In this document: piece after piece, positions 26,358 to 33,949 of the stretch | Numbering within the stretch: position 1 is the stretch's first letter | Layout: every line of letters starts with the position of its first letter | Source: Leucobacter sp. OH1287 | GTDB lineage: Bacteria > Actinomycetota > Actinomycetes > Actinomycetales > Microbacteriaceae | Direction of reading: 5' to 3' | NCBI RefSeq assembly: GCF_003859945.1 | Contig: NZ_RQYM01000008.1 | Location: 1-64,000, forward strand | Length of the DNA: 64,000 nt | The notes under the pieces: model-generated | Database searches by the model: none | Seen by the model: only the letters and a program-made list of their open reading frames with translations | What the model was told of the DNA's origin: nothing | Program-made: the position numbers and the translations under genes

Positions 26358-27243
26358 ATGGGAAGCGAATTAGCATACAGCACTGACGGCAGCACACCGT
26401 CGACCGGCGTTGTTTCTGAGGGCAAGTACCCCGAGACTATTTTCGAGTTTGCTTTCTTCCTCCTAGAGGGAGAAAGGGCGGGGCTATACGATGATGTGAA
26501 AAAGCTTGCCCGGAACAAGAAGATTGAGCAGCTGGCGGAACTCGCTGCTTACGAAGATTGGGGAGATTCCGATCAATCTGGGCATTCCTGCCCGGTTCTG
26601 CACAAGTATATTATCTACACTTACCAGCGTCTCGTGCTAGAAGATAAAATCGTGGTTACCGAGGACGGTCAGCACGCAGCTTTTAACACCGGGCTTTTAA
26701 CACAGCACGGTGAAGAGATTTTCGCTCTGTTTAAAAAGAACCTTCACGAGGACAAGCAGCCCTGGTTCTTCAAACGCTGGGCGAGTGAATCAGACCGTGA
26801 GTTTATGCGAGTGTTCAGTGTGCAGCCTCCAATGGCGGAGTATGTGAGTTCAGCCGCTGACCTGATCTATGAGTGGCGTTATGAATTAAAGCTCGCTTAC
26901 GATCACATCATCGGCGACAATGCAGACCGCTTCCCTGAAGACATGGCAGACAACCCGGTGCGTGCAAAGCGGGCGCTCGATGCGGCGGTTGCTGACGCGA
27001 TCCGCAAGGTGAAAAGAAACTATCGGATTATTGTGCCGCAGTGGTATCCCAAGTTGAAAGACGGCGGGGTGCAGTTCTTGCTGCCGCTCGATCTGAGCGG
27101 CGACGGCAACGTTGATGTGGCGCTGGTTGTTTCAAAGGTGGGGGGAGAGGACCTATCGTGGGGACACCGTGCTAACGCTCGACATGGCATACGCGAACGC
27201 GAGGCTGGTCGCCAGCCCAGACCCGGACTGGTTAGCTCCCTAG
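26358..27243 (+). pseudogene. DUF3825 protein gene with a one-base frameshift in a G6 tract
   Basis: As read, the frame encodes 299 residues matching DUF3825 (ETIFEFAFFLL, HKYIIYTYQRL, AAFNTGLLTQHGEEIFALF, QPWFFKRWA, VQFLLPLDL, VDVALVV) up to about residue 261, and then becomes Arg/Gly-rich and ends at 27257. If one G of the six at 27140-27145 is removed, the frame continues GERTYRGDTVLTLDMAYANA and RLVASPDPDWLAP to TAG at 27241-27243, the normal family ending. It is therefore broken, phase-variable or a sequence error. DUF3825 has no settled function. It lies behind the DUF4143 gene. Confidence 0.85.
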
Positions 27244-27270
27244 CGCCTGCTTTGTGAGCAAGCGAAGCGC

Positions 27271-28344
27271 TTAAACGTTGAAGCGGAACTCGACAACGTC
27301 GCCGTCCTGCATTACGTAGTCTTTGCCCTCCATGCGGGCCTTACCCTGCGACTTCGCCTCAGCAACAGAACCTGCGGCAACGAGATCCGCAAACGAGATA
27401 ACCTCGGCTTTAATAAAGCCCTTCTCGAAATCGGTGTGGATCACGCCAGCCGCCTGCGGGGCTTTCCAGCCCTTGCGGATCGTCCAGGCGCGGCTCTCCT
27501 TTGGTCCGGCCGTCAGATAGGTTTGCAGGCCGAGGGTGTCGAAGCCGACGCGCGCGAGCTGGTCGAGGCCGCTCTCTGCCTGCCCAACCTCGGCGAGCAG
27601 TTCCGCAGCTTCCTCGTCGCTCAGTTCGATCAGTTCGCTCTCCAGTTTGGCGTCGAGGAAGATCGCTTTCGCGGGGGCGACAAGCTCCGCGAGCTCAGCC
27701 AGGCGATCCTTATCGCCGAGCACCTGCTCGTCAACGTTGAAAACATAGAGGAACGGTTTAGCGGTTAGCAGCCCGAGCTCTTTAATCGGCTCCAAATCAA
27801 TGTCGGTAGCAGACAGCAGCTTGCCGTCGTTTAGCGCCGCGACCGCGTCTTTTGCGGCGTTCATAACCGCCGGGTCGAGCTTCTTCGCCTTCAGCTCCTT
27901 CTCATAGCGCACAATCGCCTTCTCGAGGGTTTGCAGATCGGCGAGGATCAGCTCGGTGTTGATCGTCTCCATGTCGCTTGCCGGATCCACCTTGCCATCG
28001 ACGTGCACAACGTCACCGTCGCTGAACCCACGAACCACCTGGGCGATAGCGTCCGCCTCGCGAATATTAGCGAGGAACTGGTTGCCGAGCCCCTCGCCCT
28101 CGCTGGCGCCGCGCACAATACCCGCGATGTCAACGAACGAGACGGGGGCGGGGAGGATCCGCTCACTGCCGAAAATCTCAGCGAGCTTCGTGAGCCGCTC
28201 GTCAGGGAGGTTCACAACACCGACGTTTGGTTCGATGGTTGCGAACGGGTAGTTGGCGGCGAGCACCTGGTTGCGGGTGAGCGCGTTGAACAGGGTTGAT
28301 TTGCCGACGTTAGGGAGACCTACGATACCGATTGTTAAAGCCAC
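27271..28344 (-). CDS. ychF: Ribosome-binding ATPase YchF (Obg family)
   Basis: Obg-family P-loop protein that binds ribosomes and prefers ATP over GTP. The 357-residue length is normal. G1 is GLPNVGKSTLFNALT and G3 is SFVDIAGIVRGAS. The G4 region is NVDE instead of NKxD, as in YchF proteins. A TGS domain ends the protein (GWKAPQAAGVIHTDFEKGFI, VMQDGDVVEFRFNV). Convergent with the DUF3825 gene. Confidence 0.97.
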   Translation of the reverse strand: MALTIGIVGLPNVGKSTLFNALTRNQVLAANYPFATIEPNVGVVNLPDERLTKLAEIFGSERILPAPVSFVDIAGIVRGASEGEGLGNQFLANIREADAIAQVVRGFSDGDVVHVDGKVDPASDMETINTELILADLQTLEKAIVRYEKELKAKKLDPAVMNAAKDAVAALNDGKLLSATDIDLEPIKELGLLTAKPFLYVFNVDEQVLGDKDRLAELAELVAPAKAIFLDAKLESELIELSDEEAAELLAEVGQAESGLDQLARVGFDTLGLQTYLTAGPKESRAWTIRKGWKAPQAAGVIHTDFEKGFIKAEVISFADLVAAGSVAEAKSQGKARMEGKDYVMQDGDVVEFRFNV

Positions 28345-28436
28345 GCATCTATCTTAGTCGAAAGCGCCCCAGAAAACCCGCTGTGTTTCGGACGCGGCCA
28401 AAACAAAGCCGCCAAAACAGCGACCCAGAAGCAGGG

Positions 28437-28478
28437 GGTAAAAAGAAACGGGGCGGATCCAGAAAGGATCCACCCCGC
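28437..28478 (-). terminator. Rho-independent terminator after the GlsB-like gene
   Basis: CGGGGTGGATCC and GGATCCGCCCCG on the minus strand pair around TTTCT and are followed by TTTCTTTTT. Both stem arms contain GGATCC. Confidence 0.8.
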
Positions 28479-28501
28479 TAAGCCACTGCCAGAGGCACAA
28501 A

Positions 28502-28768
28502 CTACTTCTTGCTTGTGCTCTTGGTGATCAGGCCCCAGATCAGCAGCACAACGAGTGAGCCACCGATTGCGAGCAGCCAGGTCTGCAGTGAGAAGAAGTC
28601 CTGCAGGCCAGTGTTGAACAGCAGGCTGCCGAGCCAGCCACCAACAAGCGCGCCAATCACGCCGAGGATCAGAGTTGCGATCCAACCGCCGCCCTGCTTA
28701 CCTGGCAGGATGAGCTTAGCGATTGCGCCGGCGATCAGGCCGAGTACGATCCATCCGAAGATTCCCAT
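28502..28768 (-). CDS. GlsB/YeaQ/YmgE-family stress-response membrane protein
   Basis: An 88-residue protein with three membrane helices and the family's glycine pattern: GIFGWIVLGLIAGAIAKLI, LPGKQGGG between helices, ATLILGVIGALVGGWLG, and a last helix before KSTSKK. The family includes GlsB, encoded beside Gls24 stress proteins in enterococci; the exact role is unknown. Here too it lies next to Asp23/Gls24-type genes, so it belongs to the same envelope-stress locus. ATG behind TAGGAG. Confidence 0.9.
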   Translation of the reverse strand: MGIFGWIVLGLIAGAIAKLILPGKQGGGWIATLILGVIGALVGGWLGSLLFNTGLQDFFSLQTWLLAIGGSLVVLLIWGLITKSTSKK

Positions 28769-28823
28769 TATTTTCTCCTATTTGTTTTGTTTCTTCAGTA
28801 TTGAGTTGTATAGGGGGGATGCT

Positions 28824-28840
28824 CTGTAAACGGGTTACAG
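28824..28840 (-). promoter_or_regulatory. Inverted repeat CTGTAA-N5-TTACAG upstream of the GlsB-like gene
   Basis: CTGTAA at 28824-28829 and TTACAG at 28835-28840 form a symmetrical site between the last AmaP-like gene and the GlsB-like gene, about 56 bp before the latter's start. It is a candidate operator giving that gene its own control. Confidence 0.35.
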
Positions 28841-28846
28841 AACCGG

Positions 28847-29461
28847 CTATCGCACCCGCTGATTTTGGTTAAGAGCGGTGCGAACCCCGCTCGTTAATTC
28901 CAAAAACACCGGAATTTGCTTTCCGAGCAGTCTATCAAGCTCGGCTGTGACATTGTCAAACCGTGTTACGATTTCAGGCAAATTTGCGCCTCGGCGAAGT
29001 TGCGCGGTGACCCGGAGGGTCCGCTGCCCCTTCACCTCGAAGCCGGTGGCGCTCAGGGAGAGCACCTCGGGATCATTGCTAAAGCGCTGCTGCAATAGAT
29101 CCTCAATAACCTTGGTGGCAACAGTAGTGTGCCCGGTTTCTTTTACCAGACCGGTGTTTTTCACACGCAGCAGGGTTGCTACCTTGCCGCCGCCCTGACG
29201 GGTGATCAAAACAACCAGCAGTATCGCCAGCAGCACCAGCGTGATCACAGCCGCGATCCATCCCCAGTGGAAACTCAGCTGGTATCCGGCAATGTCCCCG
29301 GTGTCTTTGACGAAGCTGTTCAGCTCCGCCGCAACCCTGCGCCAAACCTTGCGCACCTCATCACTGACGAGGTAGGCGATCGTAAGACCGCCAGCGGCAA
29401 GCAGCACAAGCCCGGTAACAAACAGGAACGCGCGATTAAGAAAGCGTGGTGTTTGCTTCAT
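28847..29461 (-). CDS. AmaP-like alkaline-shock membrane anchor protein
   Basis: 204 residues. Two membrane helices (about 9-30 and 66-86) are separated by a short outside segment containing VWRRVAAELN. A cytoplasmic part of about 115 residues has alternating beta/alpha pattern (VIEDLLQQRFSNDPEVLSLS, TLRVTAQLRRGANLPEIV). This is the two-helix layout of AmaP, which tethers Asp23 to the membrane in Firmicutes and is found with Asp23 in actinobacteria. Last gene of the five-gene Asp23 operon; 2 bp after its upstream neighbour. Confidence 0.7.
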   Translation of the reverse strand: MKQTPRFLNRAFLFVTGLVLLAAGGLTIAYLVSDEVRKVWRRVAAELNSFVKDTGDIAGYQLSFHWGWIAAVITLVLLAILLVVLITRQGGGKVATLLRVKNTGLVKETGHTTVATKVIEDLLQQRFSNDPEVLSLSATGFEVKGQRTLRVTAQLRRGANLPEIVTRFDNVTAELDRLLGKQIPVFLELTSGVRTALNQNQRVR

Positions 29462-29463
29462 AA

Positions 29464-30048
29464 CTAGATCGCCCCCTGTCTGCTGATTTTGACTTTGCCG
29501 GTTAGTTTCGGATGCAGCGACAGCTGATCCAGCTCGCTGCGCAGCGCATTCCGCGGCTCCTGTTTGGTTAGCTCAACACCCGAGAACGGGGTGAGGTAGC
29601 CGGTTACGCTGTGTTTATCGACGGCCACTCGCACCTGCTGGCTTGGCAGCCCCGCGACGCGCGCTAGATTAGCTGCCTCGCTGCTCGCAAGTACCCGGTC
29701 GTCAATAATTAGCAGAGTGCGGTCAGACACCCTGCCGTGTTTGCCTCGCCTGCCAGAGCGCAGCGCCACAAACACGAGAAACAGGCCGAGCAGTACGGTG
29801 ACAGCGGCAAACACCCCAAGCCACACCTGCTTAACCTCACTTGGGTTTAGCACTGTTTTAATAACCTCTGGCATTATCAGGGCGAGCGGATCCCGCCCCG
29901 CAACGTGCAAAATAATTTCAACGCAGAGATAGATCGCCGCGATGATGAGAAGTGACGCAACAACCACGGTCACTGCCGCACGACTTGAGTGTGTTTCACG
30001 GCGCAGTAGCCGGCGGTAAAGCCGGCTAAAGTCGGCGTTAGAACTCAT
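29464..30048 (-). CDS. Second AmaP/DUF6286-like membrane protein of the Asp23 operon
   Basis: 194 residues. Two membrane helices (about 24-48 and 74-98) are followed by a cytoplasmic region with LLIIDDRVLASSEAANLARVAG, similar to actinobacterial DUF6286-type proteins found in Asp23 operons. A paralogue-like partner of the next gene. Its ATG overlaps the stop of the upstream gene in an ATGA junction (30045-30048), so translation is coupled. Function is inferred from context only. Confidence 0.65.
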   Translation of the reverse strand: MSSNADFSRLYRRLLRRETHSSRAAVTVVVASLLIIAAIYLCVEIILHVAGRDPLALIMPEVIKTVLNPSEVKQVWLGVFAAVTVLLGLFLVFVALRSGRRGKHGRVSDRTLLIIDDRVLASSEAANLARVAGLPSQQVRVAVDKHSVTGYLTPFSGVELTKQEPRNALRSELDQLSLHPKLTGKVKISRQGAI

Positions 30049-30389
30049 TGAACCCTCCTCGCAGGAGCAACCTCAGCGGATGTGCACTCCAAAATAACTG
30101 ATGCGACACGCCTACCGGTTAGCGCGGTTAGGCGCTCGGCAACAGCGGCACGAATCTGCTCAACTCGCTCCAGCAGGGGGGTGTGCTGTTCACTACTGCT
30201 ATATTCAAGAGCGCCCAGGGGAGCCAACCGGATAGGCCCCGTTACCTGCACCGCGAGCAGTCCCGCGCTGTCGGTAACGCCAACTCGCACGCTGCCACCT
30301 TTAACGCCCAGCTGTTCAGCCGCGATAGCGGTTGCGAGCCGGTTTAGCGCCTTAGCGGTCAACTGTGTGTGGCCTGGAATCTGTGTCAT
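30045..30389 (-). CDS. Small Asp23-like protein
   Basis: 114 residues with the alternating pattern of the Asp23/Gls24 domain in a short form: LTAKALNRLATAIAAEQLGV, VRVGVTDSAGLLAVQVTGPI and IRAAVAERLTALTGRRVASV. Members next to Asp23 in actinobacteria are often unnamed. Coupled by ATGA overlaps on both sides (30386-30389 upstream, 30045-30048 downstream). Weak similarity; the call leans on position. Confidence 0.6.
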   Translation of the reverse strand: MTQIPGHTQLTAKALNRLATAIAAEQLGVKGGSVRVGVTDSAGLLAVQVTGPIRLAPLGALEYSSSEQHTPLLERVEQIRAAVAERLTALTGRRVASVILECTSAEVAPARRVQ

Positions 30390-30574
30390 GATGATCTACG
30401 CCCTCGCACAACGTCCAACAGGCCACGCAGATCAAGCTTGCCGTCGAGCACGCGCGCAACGCCCGCGCCGATCAGCATCGCCAAGCCGACAAACAGTGCC
30501 TGCCAAAACCCGAGCGAAACCCAGGTGAAAGCAATCACTGCGCCGAGCAGTGCGCCAGCAACTGTGTGACTCAT
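30386..30574 (-). CDS. DUF2273-like two-helix membrane protein
   Basis: 62 residues with two membrane helices (HTVAGALLGAVIAFTWVSLG and LFVGLAMLIGAGVARVL) and a basic tail, LRGLLDVVRGRRSS. This matches the small DUF2273-type protein commonly sited just after Asp23. Start overlaps the asp23 stop as TAATG and its own stop overlaps the next start as ATGA, so it is fully embedded in a coupled operon. Confidence 0.75.
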   Translation of the reverse strand: MSHTVAGALLGAVIAFTWVSLGFWQALFVGLAMLIGAGVARVLDGKLDLRGLLDVVRGRRSS

Positions 30575-30993
30575 TAGTTAACCCGTGCCTCTTCTTTATC
30601 GTTGTCATCTTCGCTTGGAACGTGCACGTCGTTGATGGTGACGTTAATCTCTGCAACATCCAGGCCAACCAGCTCGGTGATTGCCTTAGCAGCTGCAACG
30701 CGCACGCGGTCACTGAGATCCTGCAGCGCTACCGGGTACTCGGCAACCAGTGAAATATCGGCTGCCACCTGGCGCTCGCCAACCTCAACAGAAACACCCT
30801 GAGCAAGGTCGGTGTTACCGACGATGTCACGGATTGCGCCAGCTACGCGAGCAGCGCCGCCGCCGAGAGCGTGAACACCCTTAACCTCGCGGATCGCGAT
30901 GCCGGTGAGCTTAGCTACAACGCTGTCCTCGATAACGGTTTTGCCGCCAACAGTGCCGTGCTGCTGTGGTGCTGTGATTTTGTTCTGTGACAT
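30574..30993 (-). CDS. Asp23/Gls24-family envelope stress protein
   Basis: 139 residues, first gene of the operon. The Asp23 domain is clear: GKTVIEDSVVAKLTGIAIRE, VKGVHALGGGAARVAGAIRD, VSVEVGERQVAADISLVAEY and ELVGLDVAEINVTINDVHV. Asp23 proteins form a sheath under the membrane and respond to cell-envelope or alkaline stress. ATG behind AAGGGGG, with a 5' leader of about 50 bases if the ECF-type promoter at 31051-31076 is used. Confidence 0.92.
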   Translation of the reverse strand: MSQNKITAPQQHGTVGGKTVIEDSVVAKLTGIAIREVKGVHALGGGAARVAGAIRDIVGNTDLAQGVSVEVGERQVAADISLVAEYPVALQDLSDRVRVAAAKAITELVGLDVAEINVTINDVHVPSEDDNDKEEARVN

Positions 30994-31050
30994 TTTCTGC
31001 CCCCTTATTTTCGGATTAACCTCTAGCCAAATGAGCTAGGATACTAATAA

Positions 31051-31076
31051 GACGCGGGCCGGTGGCAAAACGTCAC
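31051..31076 (-). promoter_or_regulatory. Putative ECF-sigma promoter of the Asp23 operon
   Basis: On the minus strand GTGACG, 16 bases and CGTC are spaced as in ECF promoters (-35 near GGAAC, -10 CGTC). The divergent ECF sigma gene lies about 160 bp away. That this sigma uses this promoter is inference. Confidence 0.4.
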
Positions 31077-31084
31077 AAAAAACT

Positions 31085-31189
31085 TCAAAAAATTTTTTGA
31101 TCGCCGATTTTAGCCCGAGATTCCGCGGCAAAACAGAGATGAAGATATTCCCGGCGGGAGCGGCGAGAGCTGCGATAGCGACGCTATCG
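31085..31189. promoter_or_regulatory. Two perfect palindromes in the Asp23/ECF divergent region
   Basis: TCAAAAAATTTTTTGA fills 31085-31100 as a 16-bp perfect palindrome. CGATAGCG-A-CGCTATCG at 31173-31189 has 8-bp arms around one base and lies 44 bp before the sigma start. Either may bind a regulator or form a hairpin in the leader. Confidence 0.5.
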
Positions 31190-31233
31190 GCGGGAGATTT
31201 CCGGGGGTGGATCCCGGTGGAACAGGACGGCGG

Positions 31234-31785
31234 ATGCAGACAGAGAGATTGCGGGAGCTGAGCGACGCAACGCTGGTTGCCCGCGCGCTCGACGGCGACA
31301 GCGCCGCCTTCGTCTGTGTGCTGAAACGCTACTCGGGAATTATGATCGGCTACGCGGTAAAACTCACCAACTCGCACGCCGACGCTGATGACGCCGTGCA
31401 GGAGGCGTTTATTACCGCCTGGCAGACCCTTGACACACTCCGTGAAACCGACAAGGTGAAATCGTGGCTGATGCGGATCGTTAGCCGCAAGGCGATTGAC
31501 GTGATCCGCAAGCGACGCGACAGCGGGGAGTTGAACGAGGAGACCAATGAGGCGGCGGGGGCGGATCCGCAAACCCAGAACGAGATTAATTCACAGCTCG
31601 ACGCTGCCTCTGCCGTGCTGCGTAAGCTCCCGGAACTGCAGCGCCAAACCTGGGTGCTGAAGGAGATGGGTGGCTACTCTTACCAGGAAATAGCCGATGA
31701 GTTGAAACTGCCGCTATCAACGGTGCGCGGCAACCTCGCTCGGGCACGAAAAAGTCTACTAGTAGAAATGGAGGTGTGGAAGTGA
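31234..31785 (+). CDS. ECF-type RNA polymerase sigma factor
   Basis: 183-192 residues with sigma regions 2 (ALDGDSAAFVCVLKRYSG, DADDAVQEAFITAWQ, KSWLMRIVSRKAIDVIRKRR) and 4 (LPELQRQTWVLKEMGGYSYQ, EIADELKLPLSTVRGNLARA). No region 3 or extra C-terminal domain. ATG at 31234 follows GGACGG; a GTG at 31207 is open. The next gene starts inside its stop (GTGA at 31782-31785), a typical sigma/anti-sigma layout. Probably controls the envelope-stress genes on both sides (inference). Confidence 0.93.
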   Translation: MQTERLRELSDATLVARALDGDSAAFVCVLKRYSGIMIGYAVKLTNSHADADDAVQEAFITAWQTLDTLRETDKVKSWLMRIVSRKAIDVIRKRRDSGELNEETNEAAGADPQTQNEINSQLDAASAVLRKLPELQRQTWVLKEMGGYSYQEIADELKLPLSTVRGNLARARKSLLVEMEVWK

Positions 31786-32378
31786 CTGAGGCGCAAAACT
31801 TTGAACCGTCGCGCGAGTTCGCAACAGGTGCTTTCACGCTGGACGAGATCAGTGACTATCTAGACGCTGGCTGTCAGCCCCGCAACGAGAAACTGGAGGC
31901 GGATCCGGAGGCGGCGCACGCGCTCGCGCAACTGCGCAGACTCCGCGGCATCACCGGGCAGCTGGCGAGCCAGGAGGAGCAGCCGCTGCAGCAGGACGGC
32001 TGGTGGCAGAAGATCGTTGACGGTATCTCGGCGGAGGTTGCCGCGGGGCGGGAGATCCCGATCCCGGCAAAAAATCCGAGCGTTGAGCTCGCGATAACCG
32101 AGGGCGCGGTGAAGGCGCTGATTCGTGATGCCGCTGACACGGTGACAAGCTGCATTGTCACCAAGATTGTGTTCTCCGATTCGGTGACGGTAATTGGTGA
32201 CCCGGTGACGGTGACACTCTATGTCAGCGCGACAAAAGAGACCGTGACGAGTGGCACCGCGATTGCGACGGCGGCGGAGGAGCTGCGGGATGCGGCCTGG
32301 CAGGCGCTGCAAACCCACACGGTTTTGAACATTGCGGCGATCGACATCAAAATAACCGATGTTGAAGGGGGTCTTTAG
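31782..32378 (+). CDS. Anti-sigma-like protein with a C-terminal Asp23-like domain
   Basis: About 198 residues. The N-terminal 60 residues (FTLDEISDYLDAGCQPRNEK, then ADPEAAHALAQLRRL) resemble the anti-sigma zinc-finger fold, though only one of the usual metal ligands (a Cys) is visible. Residues 100-198 look like an Asp23 domain: ELAITEGAVKALIRDAADTV, VTVTLYVSATKETVTSGTAI and LRDAAWQALQTHTVLNIAAI then DIKITDV. No membrane helix. Coupled by GTGA to the sigma gene. It could hold the sigma factor and exchange it with an Asp23 sheath (inference). Confidence 0.7.
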   Translation: MTEAQNFEPSREFATGAFTLDEISDYLDAGCQPRNEKLEADPEAAHALAQLRRLRGITGQLASQEEQPLQQDGWWQKIVDGISAEVAAGREIPIPAKNPSVELAITEGAVKALIRDAADTVTSCIVTKIVFSDSVTVIGDPVTVTLYVSATKETVTSGTAIATAAEELRDAAWQALQTHTVLNIAAIDIKITDVEGGL

Positions 32379-32738
32379 TTGAGCGACAAAACCGGTTTCA
32401 CGGGTGGCGCGGCGGATCCCGCTGCCGACGCGGACGCCGTGATTGCGGCGCTGCGGGAGCACCCGCGCGTCACCAGCGTCGGCGCTGTTCCGGGGCTGAC
32501 CGGGCTAAAAAGCACACTGCAGAAGGTGCAGGACCTTGTCACCCTGCAGCGCACAACCCCCGAGGTTGAGCTGACCGCTGACAGTGCCCAGCTGTCCGCC
32601 GGTGTCCGCGTTGACGCCTCCGCTCCCGCCCACGAGACACTCAACGAGCTCGCCGAGATCGCGGTCGCCGCCGTTGGTGATCGCGACAGCGTGCGTATTA
32701 AACTGGTTGCAACAAGCATCGACAACCACCAGAGCTAG
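32379..32738 (+). CDS. Small Asp23-like protein of the sigma operon
   Basis: 119 residues, not confidently assigned. DADAVIAALREHPRVTSVGA, then VELTADSAQLSAGVRVDASA, LNELAEIAVAAVGDRDSVRI and KLVATSID keep the beta/alpha/beta rhythm of shortened Asp23 domains. TTG at 32379 directly follows the previous stop, with AGGGGG as ribosome site. Third gene of the sigma operon; the FNT channel starts one base after its stop. Confidence 0.6.
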   Translation: MSDKTGFTGGAADPAADADAVIAALREHPRVTSVGAVPGLTGLKSTLQKVQDLVTLQRTTPEVELTADSAQLSAGVRVDASAPAHETLNELAEIAVAAVGDRDSVRIKLVATSIDNHQS

Positions 32739-32739
32739 T

Positions 32740-33570
32740 ATGACAACGATTCTTTCCCCCGAAAAAATAGCCGCGCAGATAACCACGCAGATGACAGTGA
32801 AAACGCTGCTGCGCTGGGACCTCTCGTTCTTGCGGGCGATCCCCGGCGGCGCCTTTATCGCGCTCGGTTTTATGTTCTTTATCACCAGCCAGGTCGGTGC
32901 CGCTGAGGCAATGCCGTGGGGAATGCACCGCCTAATCGGTGGTCTCGCGTTCTCGGTCGGGATCGTGCTGGTTGTTGTTACCGGCGGTGAACTGTTCACC
33001 TCCTCAACGATGGCGCTCAGCGCCAGGGCAGCGGGCAGGATCACAACACTGCAGCTGCTCGGCCTGTGGACGCGCTCATATCTCGGCAACCTGGTTGGCG
33101 CGGTCAGCGTTATTTTGCTGTGCTATTTTGGCGGGATCCACCACAGCGCCGAAGGGGCCTGGGGCGATCTGGTGATTAAAACCGCCGAGTATAAGGTCAG
33201 CCACTCGCCGTTTGAGGCGTTTGTGCTCGGCATCGGCTGCAACCTGCTCGTGTGTATTGCGGTGTGGACGGCAAACGCCGGTAAAACCGTGATCGACAAG
33301 CTGTTTCTGCTGATGCTGCCGGTCGCAATCTTTGTTGCCACCGGGTTTGAGCACTCGGTTGCGAACATGTTTATGCTGCCGTTCGGGATGCTCCTCGGCG
33401 CCGATATTACGGCGGGGCAGCTGCTGCTCGGTAACCTCTTGCCGGTGACGCTCGGCAACATTGTTGGCGGTGGCGTTATGATCGGGCTGTTTTACTGGTT
33501 CGTCTTCCGCGGGGCTAACACCGCCGCAGAGCCGGTCGCTGCGGAACAGCTAAACCGCGCAGAGCCGTAA
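32740..33570 (+). CDS. Formate/nitrite transporter (FNT) family channel
   Basis: 276 residues with six membrane helices of the FocA/NirC fold: FLRAIPGGAFIALGFMFFIT, MHRLIGGLAFSVGIVLVVVT then GGELFTSS, NLLVCIAVWTANAG, FEHSVANMFMLPFGML and GNLLPVTLGNIVGGGVMIG. The last two contain the conserved channel residues, including the His of FEHSVANM. Substrate may be formate, nitrite or another small anion. ATG at 32740 with an otherwise tight junction to the stress operon; the open frame upstream overlaps the previous gene and is not coding. Its link to the sigma factor is unexplained. Confidence 0.92.
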   Translation: MTTILSPEKIAAQITTQMTVKTLLRWDLSFLRAIPGGAFIALGFMFFITSQVGAAEAMPWGMHRLIGGLAFSVGIVLVVVTGGELFTSSTMALSARAAGRITTLQLLGLWTRSYLGNLVGAVSVILLCYFGGIHHSAEGAWGDLVIKTAEYKVSHSPFEAFVLGIGCNLLVCIAVWTANAGKTVIDKLFLLMLPVAIFVATGFEHSVANMFMLPFGMLLGADITAGQLLLGNLLPVTLGNIVGGGVMIGLFYWFVFRGANTAAEPVAAEQLNRAEP

Positions 33571-33655
33571 ACCGGCCGCCCCGGGCGCTGCCCAGTCGCC
33601 AGGTGGTCTGGCTTACTACGCTGCCTGGAGCTGGTGCTGCCGAGCGGGTGGGGTA

Positions 33656-33946
33656 CTACGCTTTCCCGTTTCGCTCCCGGTGTTTACAGCCGGGCCAGCA
33701 GCACGGCCGTCGCTTACCCTCGTGCAGTTCCTCAAGCGTCCGGCGAATCCGCCGCTCCCGGGTCGCCTGCTGTTTCGCGTCACCAACCCAGCAAATAAAC
33801 TCGTTGCGGCCCAGCACGGTGAGCCCCTGCCAGAGATCAGCGGCGGGCGGATCCGCCAGCAACGCCGTTTCCAGGTCAGCGGGCAGCGGGTGCACCGCGC
33901 CGCCCAACAGCGGATCAGACTGCCCCGGTTCGGTCTCCTTGCTCAT
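33656..33946 (-). CDS. YdeI/OmpD-associated family protein (short form)
   Basis: 96 residues ending in the conserved module LTVLGRNEFICWVGDAKQQA, then ERRIRRTLEELHEGKRRPCC and WPGCKHRE, seen in actinobacterial YdeI-like proteins. Members are linked to stress or bacteriocin tolerance but lack a defined activity. Three bp after the yhhQ stop on the same strand, so likely co-transcribed. A GCGTAGTA element across its stop recurs about 50 bp downstream. Confidence 0.75.
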   Translation of the reverse strand: MSKETEPGQSDPLLGGAVHPLPADLETALLADPPAADLWQGLTVLGRNEFICWVGDAKQQATRERRIRRTLEELHEGKRRPCCWPGCKHRERNGKA

Positions 33947-33949
33947 CGC

